Assembly: GCF_900603025.1 (NCBI RefSeq)
Contig: NZ_LR026975.1
Span: forward strand, 3,100,001 to 3,164,000
DNA from: Mycolicibacterium hassiacum DSM 44199
Lineage (GTDB): Bacteria > Actinomycetota > Actinomycetes > Mycobacteriales > Mycobacteriaceae
Length of the DNA stretch: 64,000 nt
Direction: 5' to 3'
Shown: positions 19,459 through 27,349 of the stretch, one piece after another
How positions within the stretch are numbered: position 1 is the stretch's first letter
How the letters are laid out: each line of letters begins with the position of its first letter
Notes under the pieces: model-generated
What the model was told of the DNA's origin: nothing
The model's database searches: none
What the model saw: only the letters and a program-made list of their open reading frames with translations
Position numbers and translations under genes: made by a program

Positions 19459-19622
19459 GCCCCAACCCCACGAAGACCACCTCCGCCGTTGACGCCCCGG
19501 CGGAGCGGCCCCGGCCCGTCGAACAGCCTGTCGGTCAGAACTGACGTGGACCCGCCGGCTTCGGTTCCGTTCGCGGCCAACACGAACCGAAGCTCACTGT
19601 CTACGCCGTCCCCGCCGCGCAC
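19455..19622 (-). CDS. Putative 55-residue small protein upstream of the DUF1023 hydrolase
   Basis: A GTG-started frame of 56 codons ends in an ATGA overlap with the hydrolase start. A TAAGCT hexamer lies 6 bases before the GTG, as in leaderless mycobacterial mRNAs. The product (VDSELRFVLAANGTEAGG near the N-terminus, glycine- and arginine-rich at the C-terminus) has no recognised domain or signal. The coupled overlap and promoter spacing are the main evidence; codon bias alone is not decisive. It may encode a partner protein or only a translated leader. Confidence 0.45.
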   Translation of the reverse strand: MRGGDGVDSELRFVLAANGTEAGGSTSVLTDRLFDGPGPLRRGVNGGGGLRGVGA

Positions 19623-19689
19623 AGTGTCAGCTTAAGTAGATTTCCGACCCCCGAAGTGCACAATTTCGGCACAGCCGGGCGCCCCGGCG

Positions 19690-20415
19690 TCACACGCCGA
19701 AGATGGGGGGCAGCGCCAGCACCATGGTCAGACCCCAGAAGAAATGGGTCAGCATCGGTGCCAGCACTCCCCCGGTCGCGCGACGTTCGAATGCGCACAC
19801 CGTGCCGAGCACCATCGCGGCCACGCCCAGCATCGGGTTGCCGGTGGTCAGCGCGGTCGCACCGACGTACAGCACCGTCGAGATCAGCAGCGGATGCCAG
19901 CGCCCCAGCGCGGTGTACAGCGCACCACGGAAGAACAACTCCTCGGCGAGCCCGTTGATCACGGTGATGAACGTGATCAACAGCAGCGGCCCGTAATCGG
20001 CGAATTCCAGTACCCGCGTGACGTAGTCGCGCGCCGCGGGAATCTCACGGGCGATCAGGCCGCCGAGCACGAACACCCCGCCGAGCACCAGCCCGACGAG
20101 GGTGCCGGTGATCACCGGCCGCTGGTTCCGGCCCCGGAAGCACACGTGGCCCAGATGCAGCGGCCCGGACAGGAAAGCGCCGGCCGCCCACACCGCGGCC
20201 AGCGCCAGCGTCAACCAGTAGAACGAGTCATCACCAGGCGGCCGGGCCATCGCATAGCCGAGCAGCGCCGCGCCGACCACCAGGAAGACCGCGACGACGA
20301 TCCGGCGGAGCCGGATCACCCCGGGCGGTTCGTGATACGGCCCGGCGACGGTGGTGGCGATGGTGTAGAGCTCCCGGAGCAGACTCGGTCGCTGTGCGGT
20401 GGGCTGTTGCGTCAC
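19690..20415 (-). CDS. CPBP family intramembrane metalloprotease
   Basis: This 241-residue membrane protein has six to seven hydrophobic helices. The CPBP (CAAX protease and bacteriocin-processing) signature is AEELFFRGALY at about residue 153, followed by the HPLLISTVLYVGAT helix and a conserved HFFWGL near the C-terminus. The two Glu and the later His would bind zinc in the membrane. GTG at 20415 is chosen because it overlaps the upstream stop (GTGA) and gives a normal N-terminus. The substrate is unknown. It is cotranscribed with an NAD-binding oxidoreductase-like gene. Confidence 0.85.
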   Translation of the reverse strand: MTQQPTAQRPSLLRELYTIATTVAGPYHEPPGVIRLRRIVVAVFLVVGAALLGYAMARPPGDDSFYWLTLALAAVWAAGAFLSGPLHLGHVCFRGRNQRPVITGTLVGLVLGGVFVLGGLIAREIPAARDYVTRVLEFADYGPLLLITFITVINGLAEELFFRGALYTALGRWHPLLISTVLYVGATALTTGNPMLGVAAMVLGTVCAFERRATGGVLAPMLTHFFWGLTMVLALPPIFGV

Positions 20416-21560
20416 GCCGTCCTGCCTTTCGGTACCAATCCGACCAGAACATCGAGCCCGGTGCGCACCGCCGCGGCGACCGGGCCGGGCATCAGGCCCA
20501 GCAACCCGAGGGTGGGCCGGGCGAATGACGGGGTGAGCGGCGCGGCCAGGGTGCGCAGCCGCAGGGTGTCCCCGCCGGCCCAGTCCGGATCGGTGTCGGC
20601 GAGGTGGTGCGGATCGGCGAGCTTGTCCACCGGTCGGCGCCGCCGGCTCGCCAGCGCGCGGCGGATCGCCTCCTCGATACCGATCAGCCCGCCGGGCGGA
20701 TCGGGCAGCAGCGATCGCAATCCCGTCTCCGACGCCATCATCGGATGGTCCAGCGACTCCACCAGGTCCGCGGCCAGGCCGCCCGGTACCGGCAGCACCA
20801 CCGAGGTGACCACCGACACCAGCCCGGTGTCGAGCCCGATGAGCGGCAGTTCGGCGCGCCACTTGCCGGCGATGCGCGCATAACTGCGCAGCAGACCCGC
20901 GTAGGTCGTGGTCTCCGGACCGTGAATGTCGTAGGCGCCCGCGGGCACCCGGTCGGGGTCGGCGGCGGCGACGAGGTAGTAGAGCACGTCGCGGATGGAG
21001 ATCGGGTCGATCGGGTTGGTCGACCAGCCCGGCATCGGCATCACCGGGAAGCGGTCGCCGACGTAGCGCAGCATCTCGAACGACGTCGACCCGGACCCGA
21101 TGATCATCGCGGCGCCGAGCCAGACCACGTCGGGGCCGCCGTCGACGGTCAACGCCTCGGCGACCTCGGCGCGGCTGGCCAGGTGTTCGGAGAGCTTCTC
21201 GTCGTCGGGGACGAACCCGCCGAGGTAGACGATGCGGCGCACCCCGGCCGCCGCGGCGGCCTCGGCGACGGTGGCCGCGGCCCGGTTGTCGGCGGCCCGG
21301 AAACCGGGTTGGCCGATGCCGTGCACCAAGTAGTACACGACGTCGATCGGGCCGTTGTCGGCGAACGCGTGCCGGGCCCCCTCCGCGTTGTGGGCGTCCA
21401 GTGCGACGCCGTGGACCCGGTCAGCCCAGCCGAAAGCTTGCAGGCGGACCGGGTTTCGGGATGCGGCGACGACCTCGTGTCCCTCGTCCAGGAGGGCACC
21501 GACCAGCCGCGAGCCGACGTAGCCGGTGGCGCCGGTCACCAGGATCCGCACGTTTTTCAC
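20412..21560 (-). CDS. NAD(P)H-binding atypical SDR (NmrA/YbjT-like)
   Basis: This 382-residue protein has a Rossmann domain beginning ILVTGATGYVGSRLVGALLDEGHEVVAASRNP, then VVYYLVHGIGQPGF and RIVYLGGFVPDDEKLSEHL, typical of atypical short-chain dehydrogenases that lack the Tyr-x3-Lys active site. The C-terminal third is a helical, proline-rich extension containing RRRRPVDKLADP. A start at GTG 21560 is supported by the immediate Rossmann motif. It could be a reductase acting on a quinone or lipid, or a regulatory NAD(P)H sensor. It overlaps the CPBP gene by four bases. Confidence 0.82.
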   Translation of the reverse strand: MKNVRILVTGATGYVGSRLVGALLDEGHEVVAASRNPVRLQAFGWADRVHGVALDAHNAEGARHAFADNGPIDVVYYLVHGIGQPGFRAADNRAAATVAEAAAAAGVRRIVYLGGFVPDDEKLSEHLASRAEVAEALTVDGGPDVVWLGAAMIIGSGSTSFEMLRYVGDRFPVMPMPGWSTNPIDPISIRDVLYYLVAAADPDRVPAGAYDIHGPETTTYAGLLRSYARIAGKWRAELPLIGLDTGLVSVVTSVVLPVPGGLAADLVESLDHPMMASETGLRSLLPDPPGGLIGIEEAIRRALASRRRRPVDKLADPHHLADTDPDWAGGDTLRLRTLAAPLTPSFARPTLGLLGLMPGPVAAAVRTGLDVLVGLVPKGRTA

Positions 21561-21596
21561 GGTACGGCTGTACCCGGCGCGGCGAGGGCGGAACCG

Positions 21597-22124
21597 TCAG
21601 GACCCGCCGGCTTCCCGGTGCAGGTCGATCAGCTGCTGGTAGACGACGGCGTTGCCGCGGGTCTGCTCGACCTCGGCGTCGGTGAGCTCCCGGCGCACCT
21701 TCGCCGGCACGCCGGCCACCAGCGACCGCGGCGGCACGACGAAGCCCTGCGGCACCAGCGCGCCCGCGGCGACCAGTGAGCCCTGACCGACCCGGGCGCC
21801 GTTGAGCACCACCGCACCCATCCCGATGAGGCAGCCGTCCTCGACGGTGCAGCCGTGCAGCACGGCGTTGTGGCCCACGCTGACGTCGGCGCCGACGTGC
21901 ACGGGGAAGCCGGGGTCGACGTGCACGGTCACTCCGTCCTGGATGTTGCTGCCGGCGCCGATCTCGATGGGCTCGGCCTCGGCGCGCAGGGTGACCCCGT
22001 ACCAGACGCTGGCGCGTGCGGCGAGGCTGACCCAGCCGATCACGCTCGCGGTCGGGGCTACCCAACTCTCGGGGTGCAGTTGCGGCGCGTGACCGCGGAT
22101 GGGCAGGATCAAGGGCTCAGGCAT
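21597..22124 (-). CDS. Gamma-class carbonic anhydrase-like protein (left-handed beta-helix)
   Basis: This 175-residue protein shows hexapeptide-repeat coils. ASVWYGVTLRAEAEPIEIGAGSNIQDGVTVHVD is followed by VSVGHNAVLHGCTVEDGCLIGMGAVVLNGARVG. The metal-ligand histidines are those in VHVD, GHNAVLHG, as in the YrdA/PaaY/Cam family, which often bind zinc and hydrate CO2. A second ATG (MTG) lies 9 bases upstream at 22133; 22124 is taken because the conserved sequence begins at once. The family includes enzymes that merely assist CoA recycling, so carbonic anhydrase activity is probable but not certain. Confidence 0.87.
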   Translation of the reverse strand: MPEPLILPIRGHAPQLHPESWVAPTASVIGWVSLAARASVWYGVTLRAEAEPIEIGAGSNIQDGVTVHVDPGFPVHVGADVSVGHNAVLHGCTVEDGCLIGMGAVVLNGARVGQGSLVAAGALVPQGFVVPPRSLVAGVPAKVRRELTDAEVEQTRGNAVVYQQLIDLHREAGGS

Positions 22125-22308
22125 GCCGGTCATCGTAGGCCGAGGCCCCGAAGGACCGGCGGGTGGCATCGCATCGAAGCAGGTTTCCCAAACTTGCGAA
22201 AATGCCTGGTCATCGCGGTCGTCGGAGCCGATCGGCGGGGTCTCCGCTTTGGCGAAGGCCTGCACCGGCCTTTACCATGCCAACGACCTATCAGCCGAGG
22301 AGCCGTAA

Positions 22309-23043
22309 GTGAGAATTCGTACCACCAAAGCCATCGGCGTGGCCGCCGGAGCCGCGGCGATCGCCCTGTCGCTGCCGTTCGCCGGGGCCGGGCACGCCGA
22401 ACCCGCGAACACCGGCCCGCTGCCGGCGGAGATCCCCGATCCGCAGGGGCCGGGCTGCGATGCGTTCAAGACAGCGGTGCCCAACTGGAAATACCTGTCC
22501 ACGCTGCCGGTCGGCACCGCCCTGCAGAAGATTCCGGACGCCTCGACGTTCTACTCGGCCATCTCGGGCGGTTTCAACCCTGAGGTCAACATCGTCCCGG
22601 TGCTGGAGAACGGGCCGTACGTGGTCTTCGCTCCCACCAACGAGGCGTTCGCGGAGCTGGGCCCGCAGCTGGACGCGCTGAAGGCCGACCCCCGGGCGCT
22701 GATGGATCTCGCCTACTACCACGAGTTCCTCGGGATCCTCGGACCCGACGACGTCAAGGGCCAGCGGCCCACCCAGCAGGGCGCCGACATCAAGGTCACC
22801 GGCTCGGGTGGCGACATCAAGGTGAACGACACCGCGAAGGTGGTGTGTGGCGGGATCTGGGCCAAGGACGCCCGGATCTACCTGATCGACACCGTGCTCG
22901 ATCCCAGCGCCGCACCGAAGCCGCTGTCGTCCTCGACGAGCCAGGCGCTGGCCGAGAACGCGTCCTCGTCGTCGGCGTTGGCGGCCGAAGCGGAGACCGA
23001 TGAGGAGGAGCCGATCCCGGCGGCGGACGCGCCGATCGGCTGA
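22309..23043 (+). CDS. Secreted fasciclin-domain protein (MPT70/MPT83-like)
   Basis: This 244-residue exported protein has a cleavable signal peptide (TTKAIGVAAGAAAIALSLPFAGAGHAE). It is followed by a single FAS1 domain with YVVFAPTNEAFAELG (H1 motif) and LAYYHEFLGILGPDD, ending in the IYLIDTVLDP segment that matches H2. Two cysteines (GPGCDAF and VVCGGIW) could form the disulfide seen in MPT70. The C-terminal 50 residues are Ser/Ala/Glu-rich and probably unstructured. There is no lipobox, so it is secreted rather than lipidated. A GAGGAG site precedes the GTG. A role in cell-surface adhesion is inferred from the domain. Confidence 0.9.
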   Translation: MRIRTTKAIGVAAGAAAIALSLPFAGAGHAEPANTGPLPAEIPDPQGPGCDAFKTAVPNWKYLSTLPVGTALQKIPDASTFYSAISGGFNPEVNIVPVLENGPYVVFAPTNEAFAELGPQLDALKADPRALMDLAYYHEFLGILGPDDVKGQRPTQQGADIKVTGSGGDIKVNDTAKVVCGGIWAKDARIYLIDTVLDPSAAPKPLSSSTSQALAENASSSSALAAEAETDEEEPIPAADAPIG

Positions 23044-23057
23044 CCCGCTTCCGAACA

Positions 23058-23095
23058 GCAATATGCCCCCGGGCACCGGCCCGGGGGCATATTGC
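23058..23095. terminator. Perfect 17-bp hairpin between convergent genes
   Basis: A 17-base arm at 23058-23074 (GCAATATGCCCCCGGGC) pairs perfectly with 23079-23095 across a 4-base loop. It sits between the convergent fasciclin and acyl-CoA dehydrogenase genes, so it is probably a bidirectional terminator although no T tract follows. Confidence 0.75.
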
Positions 23096-23109
23096 GTCGG
23101 ACGGGCGCT

Positions 23110-24252
23110 CTACACGCCCAGATCGCGGCCGATGATCTCCTTCATGATCTCGGTGGTGCCACCGAAGATGGTCTGGATGCGGCCGTCGCAGTAGGCGCGG
23201 GCGACCCGGTACTCCATCATGTAGCCGTAGCCGCCGTGCAGCTGCACGCAGTTGTCCACGACCCTCTTGGCGACCTCGGTGGCCCACCACTTGGCCTTGG
23301 CGGCCTCCACGGCGGTGAGTTCGCCGTCGACCACACCCCGCAGGCAGCGGTCGATGTAGGTCTCGGTGACCTCCAGCTCGGTGTCCATCTCGGCGAGCAG
23401 GAACCGGTTGTGCTGGAAGCTGCCGATCGGCTGGCCGAACGCCTTGCGGTCCTTGCAGTACTGCAGGGTCTCCTCCCACACCGCGCGGGCACCGGCGATG
23501 GCGGAGATCGCGATCGACAGCCGCTCCGACGGCAGGTTCTCCATCAGGTGGTAGAAGCCGCGGCCCTCCTTGCCCAGGATGTTGGCCGACGGCACCCGCA
23601 CGTTCTCGAAGTGCAGTTCGGCGGTGTCCTGGGTGTGCAGACCCATCTTGTCGAGCTTGCGGCCCCGGCTGAAGCCCTCCATGCCGCGCTCGACGACGAA
23701 CAGCGTGAAGCCCTTGTGCCCGGCCTCCGGGTCGGTGCGGGCCACCACGACCACCAGGTCGGCGTTGATGCCCGACGAGATGAAGGTCTTGGAGCCGTTG
23801 ATGATCCAGTCGTCGCCGTCGCGCACCGCCGAGGTGCGGATGCCGGCCAGGTCGCTGCCGGCGCCCGGTTCGGTCATCGCGATCGCGATGATGGTCTCGC
23901 CGCTGATGATGCCGGGCATCCAGCGCTTCTTCTGTTCCTCGTTGGCCAGGTGCTTGAAGTACGGTCCGACGACGTCGTTGTGCAGGCTCAGCGCGGGGCC
24001 GTGCACGCCGGAGCGGGCCATCTCCTCGTCGATGATGGCGTTGAACCGGAAGTCGTCGGTTCCGCCGCCGCCGTACTCCTCGGGCATGTTGAAGCCGATG
24101 AGCCCGTACTTGCCGGCCGCGATGTAGGCCTCCCGGTCGACGATGCGCTGCTGCTCCCACTTCTCCTGATGCGGAACCAGTTCGCGCTCGATGTACTCGC
24201 GGACGGTGTTGCGGAACTCTTCGTGCTCGGGTTCGTAGATCGTGCGTTTCAC
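23110..24252 (-). CDS. Acyl-CoA dehydrogenase (FadE type)
   Basis: This 380-residue FAD enzyme oxidises acyl-CoA to 2-enoyl-CoA. It has the AIAMTEPGAGSDLAGIRT flavin and substrate segment, FISSGINADLVVVVARTD, and the C-terminal CVQLHGGYGYMMEYRVARAYCDGRIQTIFGGTTEIMKEII block. The Glu in MMEY is at the catalytic-base position of short/medium-chain-type enzymes. GTG at 24252 gives KRTIYEPEHEEFRNTVREYI, the expected N-terminus. It is the last gene of a thiolase-crotonase-dehydrogenase operon (37-base gap), so the three supply a nearly complete beta-oxidation round. Substrate chain length cannot be read. Confidence 0.93.
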   Translation of the reverse strand: MKRTIYEPEHEEFRNTVREYIERELVPHQEKWEQQRIVDREAYIAAGKYGLIGFNMPEEYGGGGTDDFRFNAIIDEEMARSGVHGPALSLHNDVVGPYFKHLANEEQKKRWMPGIISGETIIAIAMTEPGAGSDLAGIRTSAVRDGDDWIINGSKTFISSGINADLVVVVARTDPEAGHKGFTLFVVERGMEGFSRGRKLDKMGLHTQDTAELHFENVRVPSANILGKEGRGFYHLMENLPSERLSIAISAIAGARAVWEETLQYCKDRKAFGQPIGSFQHNRFLLAEMDTELEVTETYIDRCLRGVVDGELTAVEAAKAKWWATEVAKRVVDNCVQLHGGYGYMMEYRVARAYCDGRIQTIFGGTTEIMKEIIGRDLGV

Positions 24253-24289
24253 GGTCGTTCTCCTACCTGGATTCCTGAAATACGTTGCC

Positions 24290-25087
24290 CTAGCGGGCTT
24301 TCCAGACCGGCTGGCGCTTCTCGGCGAATGCCAGCGGCCCCTCCTTGGCGTCCTCCGAACGCAACACCGTCCGGACTTCGCGCATGGTTCTGGCCCAGCC
24401 GGGCTCATCCCCCACGATCACGCCGTCGTCGACGCCGAGCGCGACGCGCTTGCTGGCCCACACCGCCAACGGGGCGTTGCAGGTGATCCGTTCGGCCAGC
24501 GCCAACGCCGCATCCACCGCGGTGCCGTCGGGCACGACCTGGTTGATCAGGCCCCATTTGAGCGCGTCCGCCGACGAGATCGGGTCGCCGGTGAACAACA
24601 GCTCCAGTGCGATCTTGCGGGGCAGCTGGTCGACGATGCGGAACACCCCGCCGGCCGCCGCGATCAGCCCGCGCTTGACCTCGGGCAGACCGAATTTCGC
24701 GCGCTCCTCGGCCACCACCAGATCGCTGGCCAGCGCGAGCTCGGTGCCGCCGCCGAGCGCGGTGCCGTTGACCGCGGCGATGGTCGGCTTGTCGATGTAG
24801 TGGTGGACGTATCCGGCGAAACCCCACTCCGGGTGATCCGGGTGAAAGAGGCTCTCGCGCCGGGCGATCGCCTTGAGATCGGCACCGGCGCAGAAGGATT
24901 CACCGGCTCCGGTGAGGACGACGGCACGCACCTCGGGGTCGTCCTGCGCCTGCTGCAGCGCGTCGCCGACGGCGGTGCTCACCGCTGCGTTGACCGCGTT
25001 GCGGGCCTCGGGACGGTTGATGGTGATGATCAGGACGTTGCCCCGCCGCTCGGTGAGAGCGGCGGGGCCGGTCGCGGCGTCCGTCAC
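24290..25087 (-). CDS. Enoyl-CoA hydratase (canonical crotonase)
   Basis: This 265-residue crotonase has NVLIITINRPEARNAVN, GESFCAGADLKAIA (oxyanion hole) and VNGTALGGGTELALASDLVVAEERAKFGLPEVKRGLIAAAGG. Both catalytic glutamates are present (GTELAL and LPEVKRG), so true 2-enoyl-CoA hydration is expected, unlike several other crotonases in this window. GTG at 25087 overlaps the upstream thiolase stop (GTGA), fixing the start. It works with the adjacent thiolase and acyl-CoA dehydrogenase in fatty-acid breakdown. Confidence 0.92.
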   Translation of the reverse strand: MTDAATGPAALTERRGNVLIITINRPEARNAVNAAVSTAVGDALQQAQDDPEVRAVVLTGAGESFCAGADLKAIARRESLFHPDHPEWGFAGYVHHYIDKPTIAAVNGTALGGGTELALASDLVVAEERAKFGLPEVKRGLIAAAGGVFRIVDQLPRKIALELLFTGDPISSADALKWGLINQVVPDGTAVDAALALAERITCNAPLAVWASKRVALGVDDGVIVGDEPGWARTMREVRTVLRSEDAKEGPLAFAEKRQPVWKAR

Positions 25088-26241
25088 AGCAGTTCGACGA
25101 TGGTGGCGTTGGCCTGGCCACCACCCTCGCACATCGTCTGCAGGCCGTACTTGATGCCCTTGTCGCGCATGTGGTACAGCATCGTGGTCATGATCCGCGC
25201 GCCGGAGCCGCCGAGCGGGTGGCCGAGCGCGATGGCACCGCCGTTCGGGTTCAGCTTCTTCTCGTCGGCACCGATGTCCTTCAGCCACGCCATCGGCACC
25301 GGCGCGAACGCCTCGTTCACCTCGAACACGCCGATGTCGTCGAGGCTCAGCCCGGACTTCTTCAGCGCCTTCTGCGTCGCCGGGATCGGAGCGGTCAGCA
25401 TGATCACCGGGTCGGCGCCGGCCAGCACCGCGGTGTGCACCCGCGCGATCGGCTTGAGGCCCAGCGACTTGGCCTTCTCGTCCGACATGATCAGCAGCGC
25501 GGCCGAGCCGTCGGAGATCTGGCTGGAGTTGCCGGCGTGGATCACGCCGCCCTCCTTGAAGGCCGGCTTGAGCTCGGCCATCTTCTCCAGCGTGGTGCCG
25601 CGGCGGATGCCCTCGTCCTTGGTCACCACCGTCTCGTTGCCGTCCGCGTCGGTGACCTTGATCGGGACGATCTGATCGTCGAAGGCACCGGAGTCCTGGG
25701 CGGCCGCGGCCTTCTCATGCGAGCCCAGCGAGAACTGATCGAGCTCGGTGCGGCTGAAGCCCCAGCGCTCGGCGATCATCTCGGCGCCGATGCCCTGGTT
25801 CGGGGTGGCGTCGTAGCGGGCCTTGAACAGCGGCGAGAACGGGTTGCCGCCGTTGGCCAGCGAGGAACCCATCGGGGTGCGGGTCATCGACTCGACACCG
25901 CCGGCGACGACCACGTCGTAGTGTCCGGCGATCACACCGGCGACGGCGAAGTGGATGGACTGCTGGCTCGAGCCGCACTGCCGGTCGACCGTCACACCGG
26001 TCACGCTCTCCGGCCAGCCGGCGGCCAGCACCGCGGTGCGGCCGATGTCCATGGCCTGCTCACCGGCCTGCATCACGCAACCCCAGATCACGTCGTCGAC
26101 GATGCCCGGGTCGATACCTGCGCGCTCGACCAGCCCGTTGAGCACCTGCGCCGACAGGTCCGCCGGGTGGATCCCCGCCAGCCCGCCGTTGCGCTTCCCG
26201 ACCGGTGACCGTACAGCCTCGACGATGACGGCTTCAGCCAT
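25084..26241 (-). CDS. Acetyl-CoA acyltransferase (thiolase, FadA type)
   Basis: This 385-residue thiolase cleaves 3-ketoacyl-CoA. The nucleophile Cys is in VTVDRQCGSSQQSIHF (about residue 89), the His is in NPNGGAIALGHPLGGSGAR, and the second Cys is in GLQTMCEGGGQ. It resembles the FadA6-like group of mycobacterial thiolases that act on larger acyl-CoAs (APIPATQKALKKSG, EVNEAFAPVPMAWLKD). It heads an operon with a crotonase and an acyl-CoA dehydrogenase. Its promoter region is shared with a divergent FadR-type regulator and contains a 19-bp palindrome. Confidence 0.92.
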   Translation of the reverse strand: MAEAVIVEAVRSPVGKRNGGLAGIHPADLSAQVLNGLVERAGIDPGIVDDVIWGCVMQAGEQAMDIGRTAVLAAGWPESVTGVTVDRQCGSSQQSIHFAVAGVIAGHYDVVVAGGVESMTRTPMGSSLANGGNPFSPLFKARYDATPNQGIGAEMIAERWGFSRTELDQFSLGSHEKAAAAQDSGAFDDQIVPIKVTDADGNETVVTKDEGIRRGTTLEKMAELKPAFKEGGVIHAGNSSQISDGSAALLIMSDEKAKSLGLKPIARVHTAVLAGADPVIMLTAPIPATQKALKKSGLSLDDIGVFEVNEAFAPVPMAWLKDIGADEKKLNPNGGAIALGHPLGGSGARIMTTMLYHMRDKGIKYGLQTMCEGGGQANATIVELL

Positions 26242-26309
26242 TGGATTACTCCTTAGTGAATAGGGTCTCCTCGTGGAGATGAACCTGGTACACCGAACCT
26301 AGAGGAACA

Positions 26310-26328
26310 AAGTTTACTAGGTCAACTT
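26310..26328. promoter_or_regulatory. 19-bp imperfect palindrome upstream of the thiolase operon
   Basis: The sequence reads AAGTT-n-AC-nnn-GT-n-AACTT around a CTAG-like centre. It lies about 70 bases upstream of the thiolase ATG in the thiolase/GntR divergent region and is a candidate operator for the adjacent FadR-type regulator. Confidence 0.45.
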
Positions 26329-26441
26329 ACTGACGGCCCGGCCGGTCACTCCGGTCCGCCCGGACCGCCGCCGACGCGGCGCACGAGCCCGCCGACCCGC
26401 CGCGACCTGCGCAAACGCTCGCCGCAGCGGTGATCGGAATG

Positions 26442-26463
26442 GCAACATGGTTTACTGAGTTGC
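26442..26463. promoter_or_regulatory. 22-bp palindrome upstream of the FadR-type regulator
   Basis: GCAAC (26442-26446) and GTTGC (26459-26463) flank a GTTTAC core, giving the pattern GCAAC-nnn-GT-nn-AC-nnn-GTTGC. It shares GTTTACT with the element at 26310. Its position about 60 bases before the regulator start fits autoregulation. Confidence 0.45.
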
Positions 26464-26522
26464 ATAGCTGGCGGCCGCCGCCCGGTATCAGGCGGTGCCG
26501 CCATCAGCACATAGGAGAGGAA

Positions 26523-27329
26523 GTGGCTCGAAATACACCGCTGGCGCCGATGATCGGCCCGGACGGCGTCAACGCGGGCACGAGGGCACGATCCTCGGGG
26601 GTGCGATCACCGAAGACCGCCGAACTGGTCGCCGGGACCCTGCGCCGCATGGTGGTGGACGGCCAGCTCAAGGACGGCGACTTCCTACCCAACGAGGCCG
26701 AGTTGATGGCGCATTTCGGGGTCAGCCGCCCGACGCTGCGCGAAGCGGTCCGGGTGCTCGAATCCGAGCGGCTGGTCGAGGTGCGCCGCGGGTCGCGCAC
26801 CGGGGCACGGGTCCGGGTGCCCGGCCCCGAGATCGTCGCCCGCCCGGCCGGCCTGTTGCTCGAACTGTCCGGTGCGACGATCGCCGACCCGATGACCGCC
26901 CAGGCCGCGATCGAGCCGATGGCCGCCCGGCTGCTCGCCGAATCCGGCAACACCGAGGCCTACGACGAACTCGAGCGGATGCTGGACGAGGACCTGCCGG
27001 AGGGCTGGCGGTCGGGACGGCTCGCGGAGGCCACCGCGAACTTCCACCTGCGCATGGTCCAGCTGTCCGGGAACGCCACGCTCGGGATCATCGCGGGCAT
27101 GCTGCACGAGATCACGGTGCGCCACACCGAGTTCGTGTTTCGGGAGAGCCGCCCGGTCTCGAAGGCCGACTACGACAAGCTTATGCGCTCCTACCGGCGG
27201 CTGTTGCAGCTGGTGCGGTCCGGAGACGGCGCGGCGACCGAGGCCCACTGGCGCAAACACCTCGACGTCGCGCACAGCCTGATGCTGGAGGGCGTGGAGA
27301 ACGTCAAGGTCCGCGACGTCATGGGCTGA
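26523..27329 (+). CDS. FadR-type GntR family transcriptional regulator (FCD domain)
   Basis: This 268-residue regulator has a winged helix-turn-helix at residues about 30-95: PKTAELVAGTLRRMVVDGQLKDGDFLPNEAELMAHFGVSRPTLREAVRVLESERLVEVRRG. The rest is an all-helical FCD ligand domain (residues about 110-260) that usually binds acyl-CoA or small acids. GTG at 26523 is preceded by an excellent AGGAGAGGAA site. It is divergent from the thiolase-crotonase-acyl-CoA dehydrogenase operon, so it most likely controls that operon in response to a pathway intermediate. Confidence 0.9.
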   Translation: MARNTPLAPMIGPDGVNAGTRARSSGVRSPKTAELVAGTLRRMVVDGQLKDGDFLPNEAELMAHFGVSRPTLREAVRVLESERLVEVRRGSRTGARVRVPGPEIVARPAGLLLELSGATIADPMTAQAAIEPMAARLLAESGNTEAYDELERMLDEDLPEGWRSGRLAEATANFHLRMVQLSGNATLGIIAGMLHEITVRHTEFVFRESRPVSKADYDKLMRSYRRLLQLVRSGDGAATEAHWRKHLDVAHSLMLEGVENVKVRDVMG

Positions 27330-27349
27330 CGCAGTGGCCTGACGCGACA

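Noticed and set aside
23092..25675. Long plus-strand frames opposite the acyl-CoA dehydrogenase, crotonase and thiolase
   Set aside because: They are mirror frames of clear beta-oxidation genes and have no family motifs or plausible starts.
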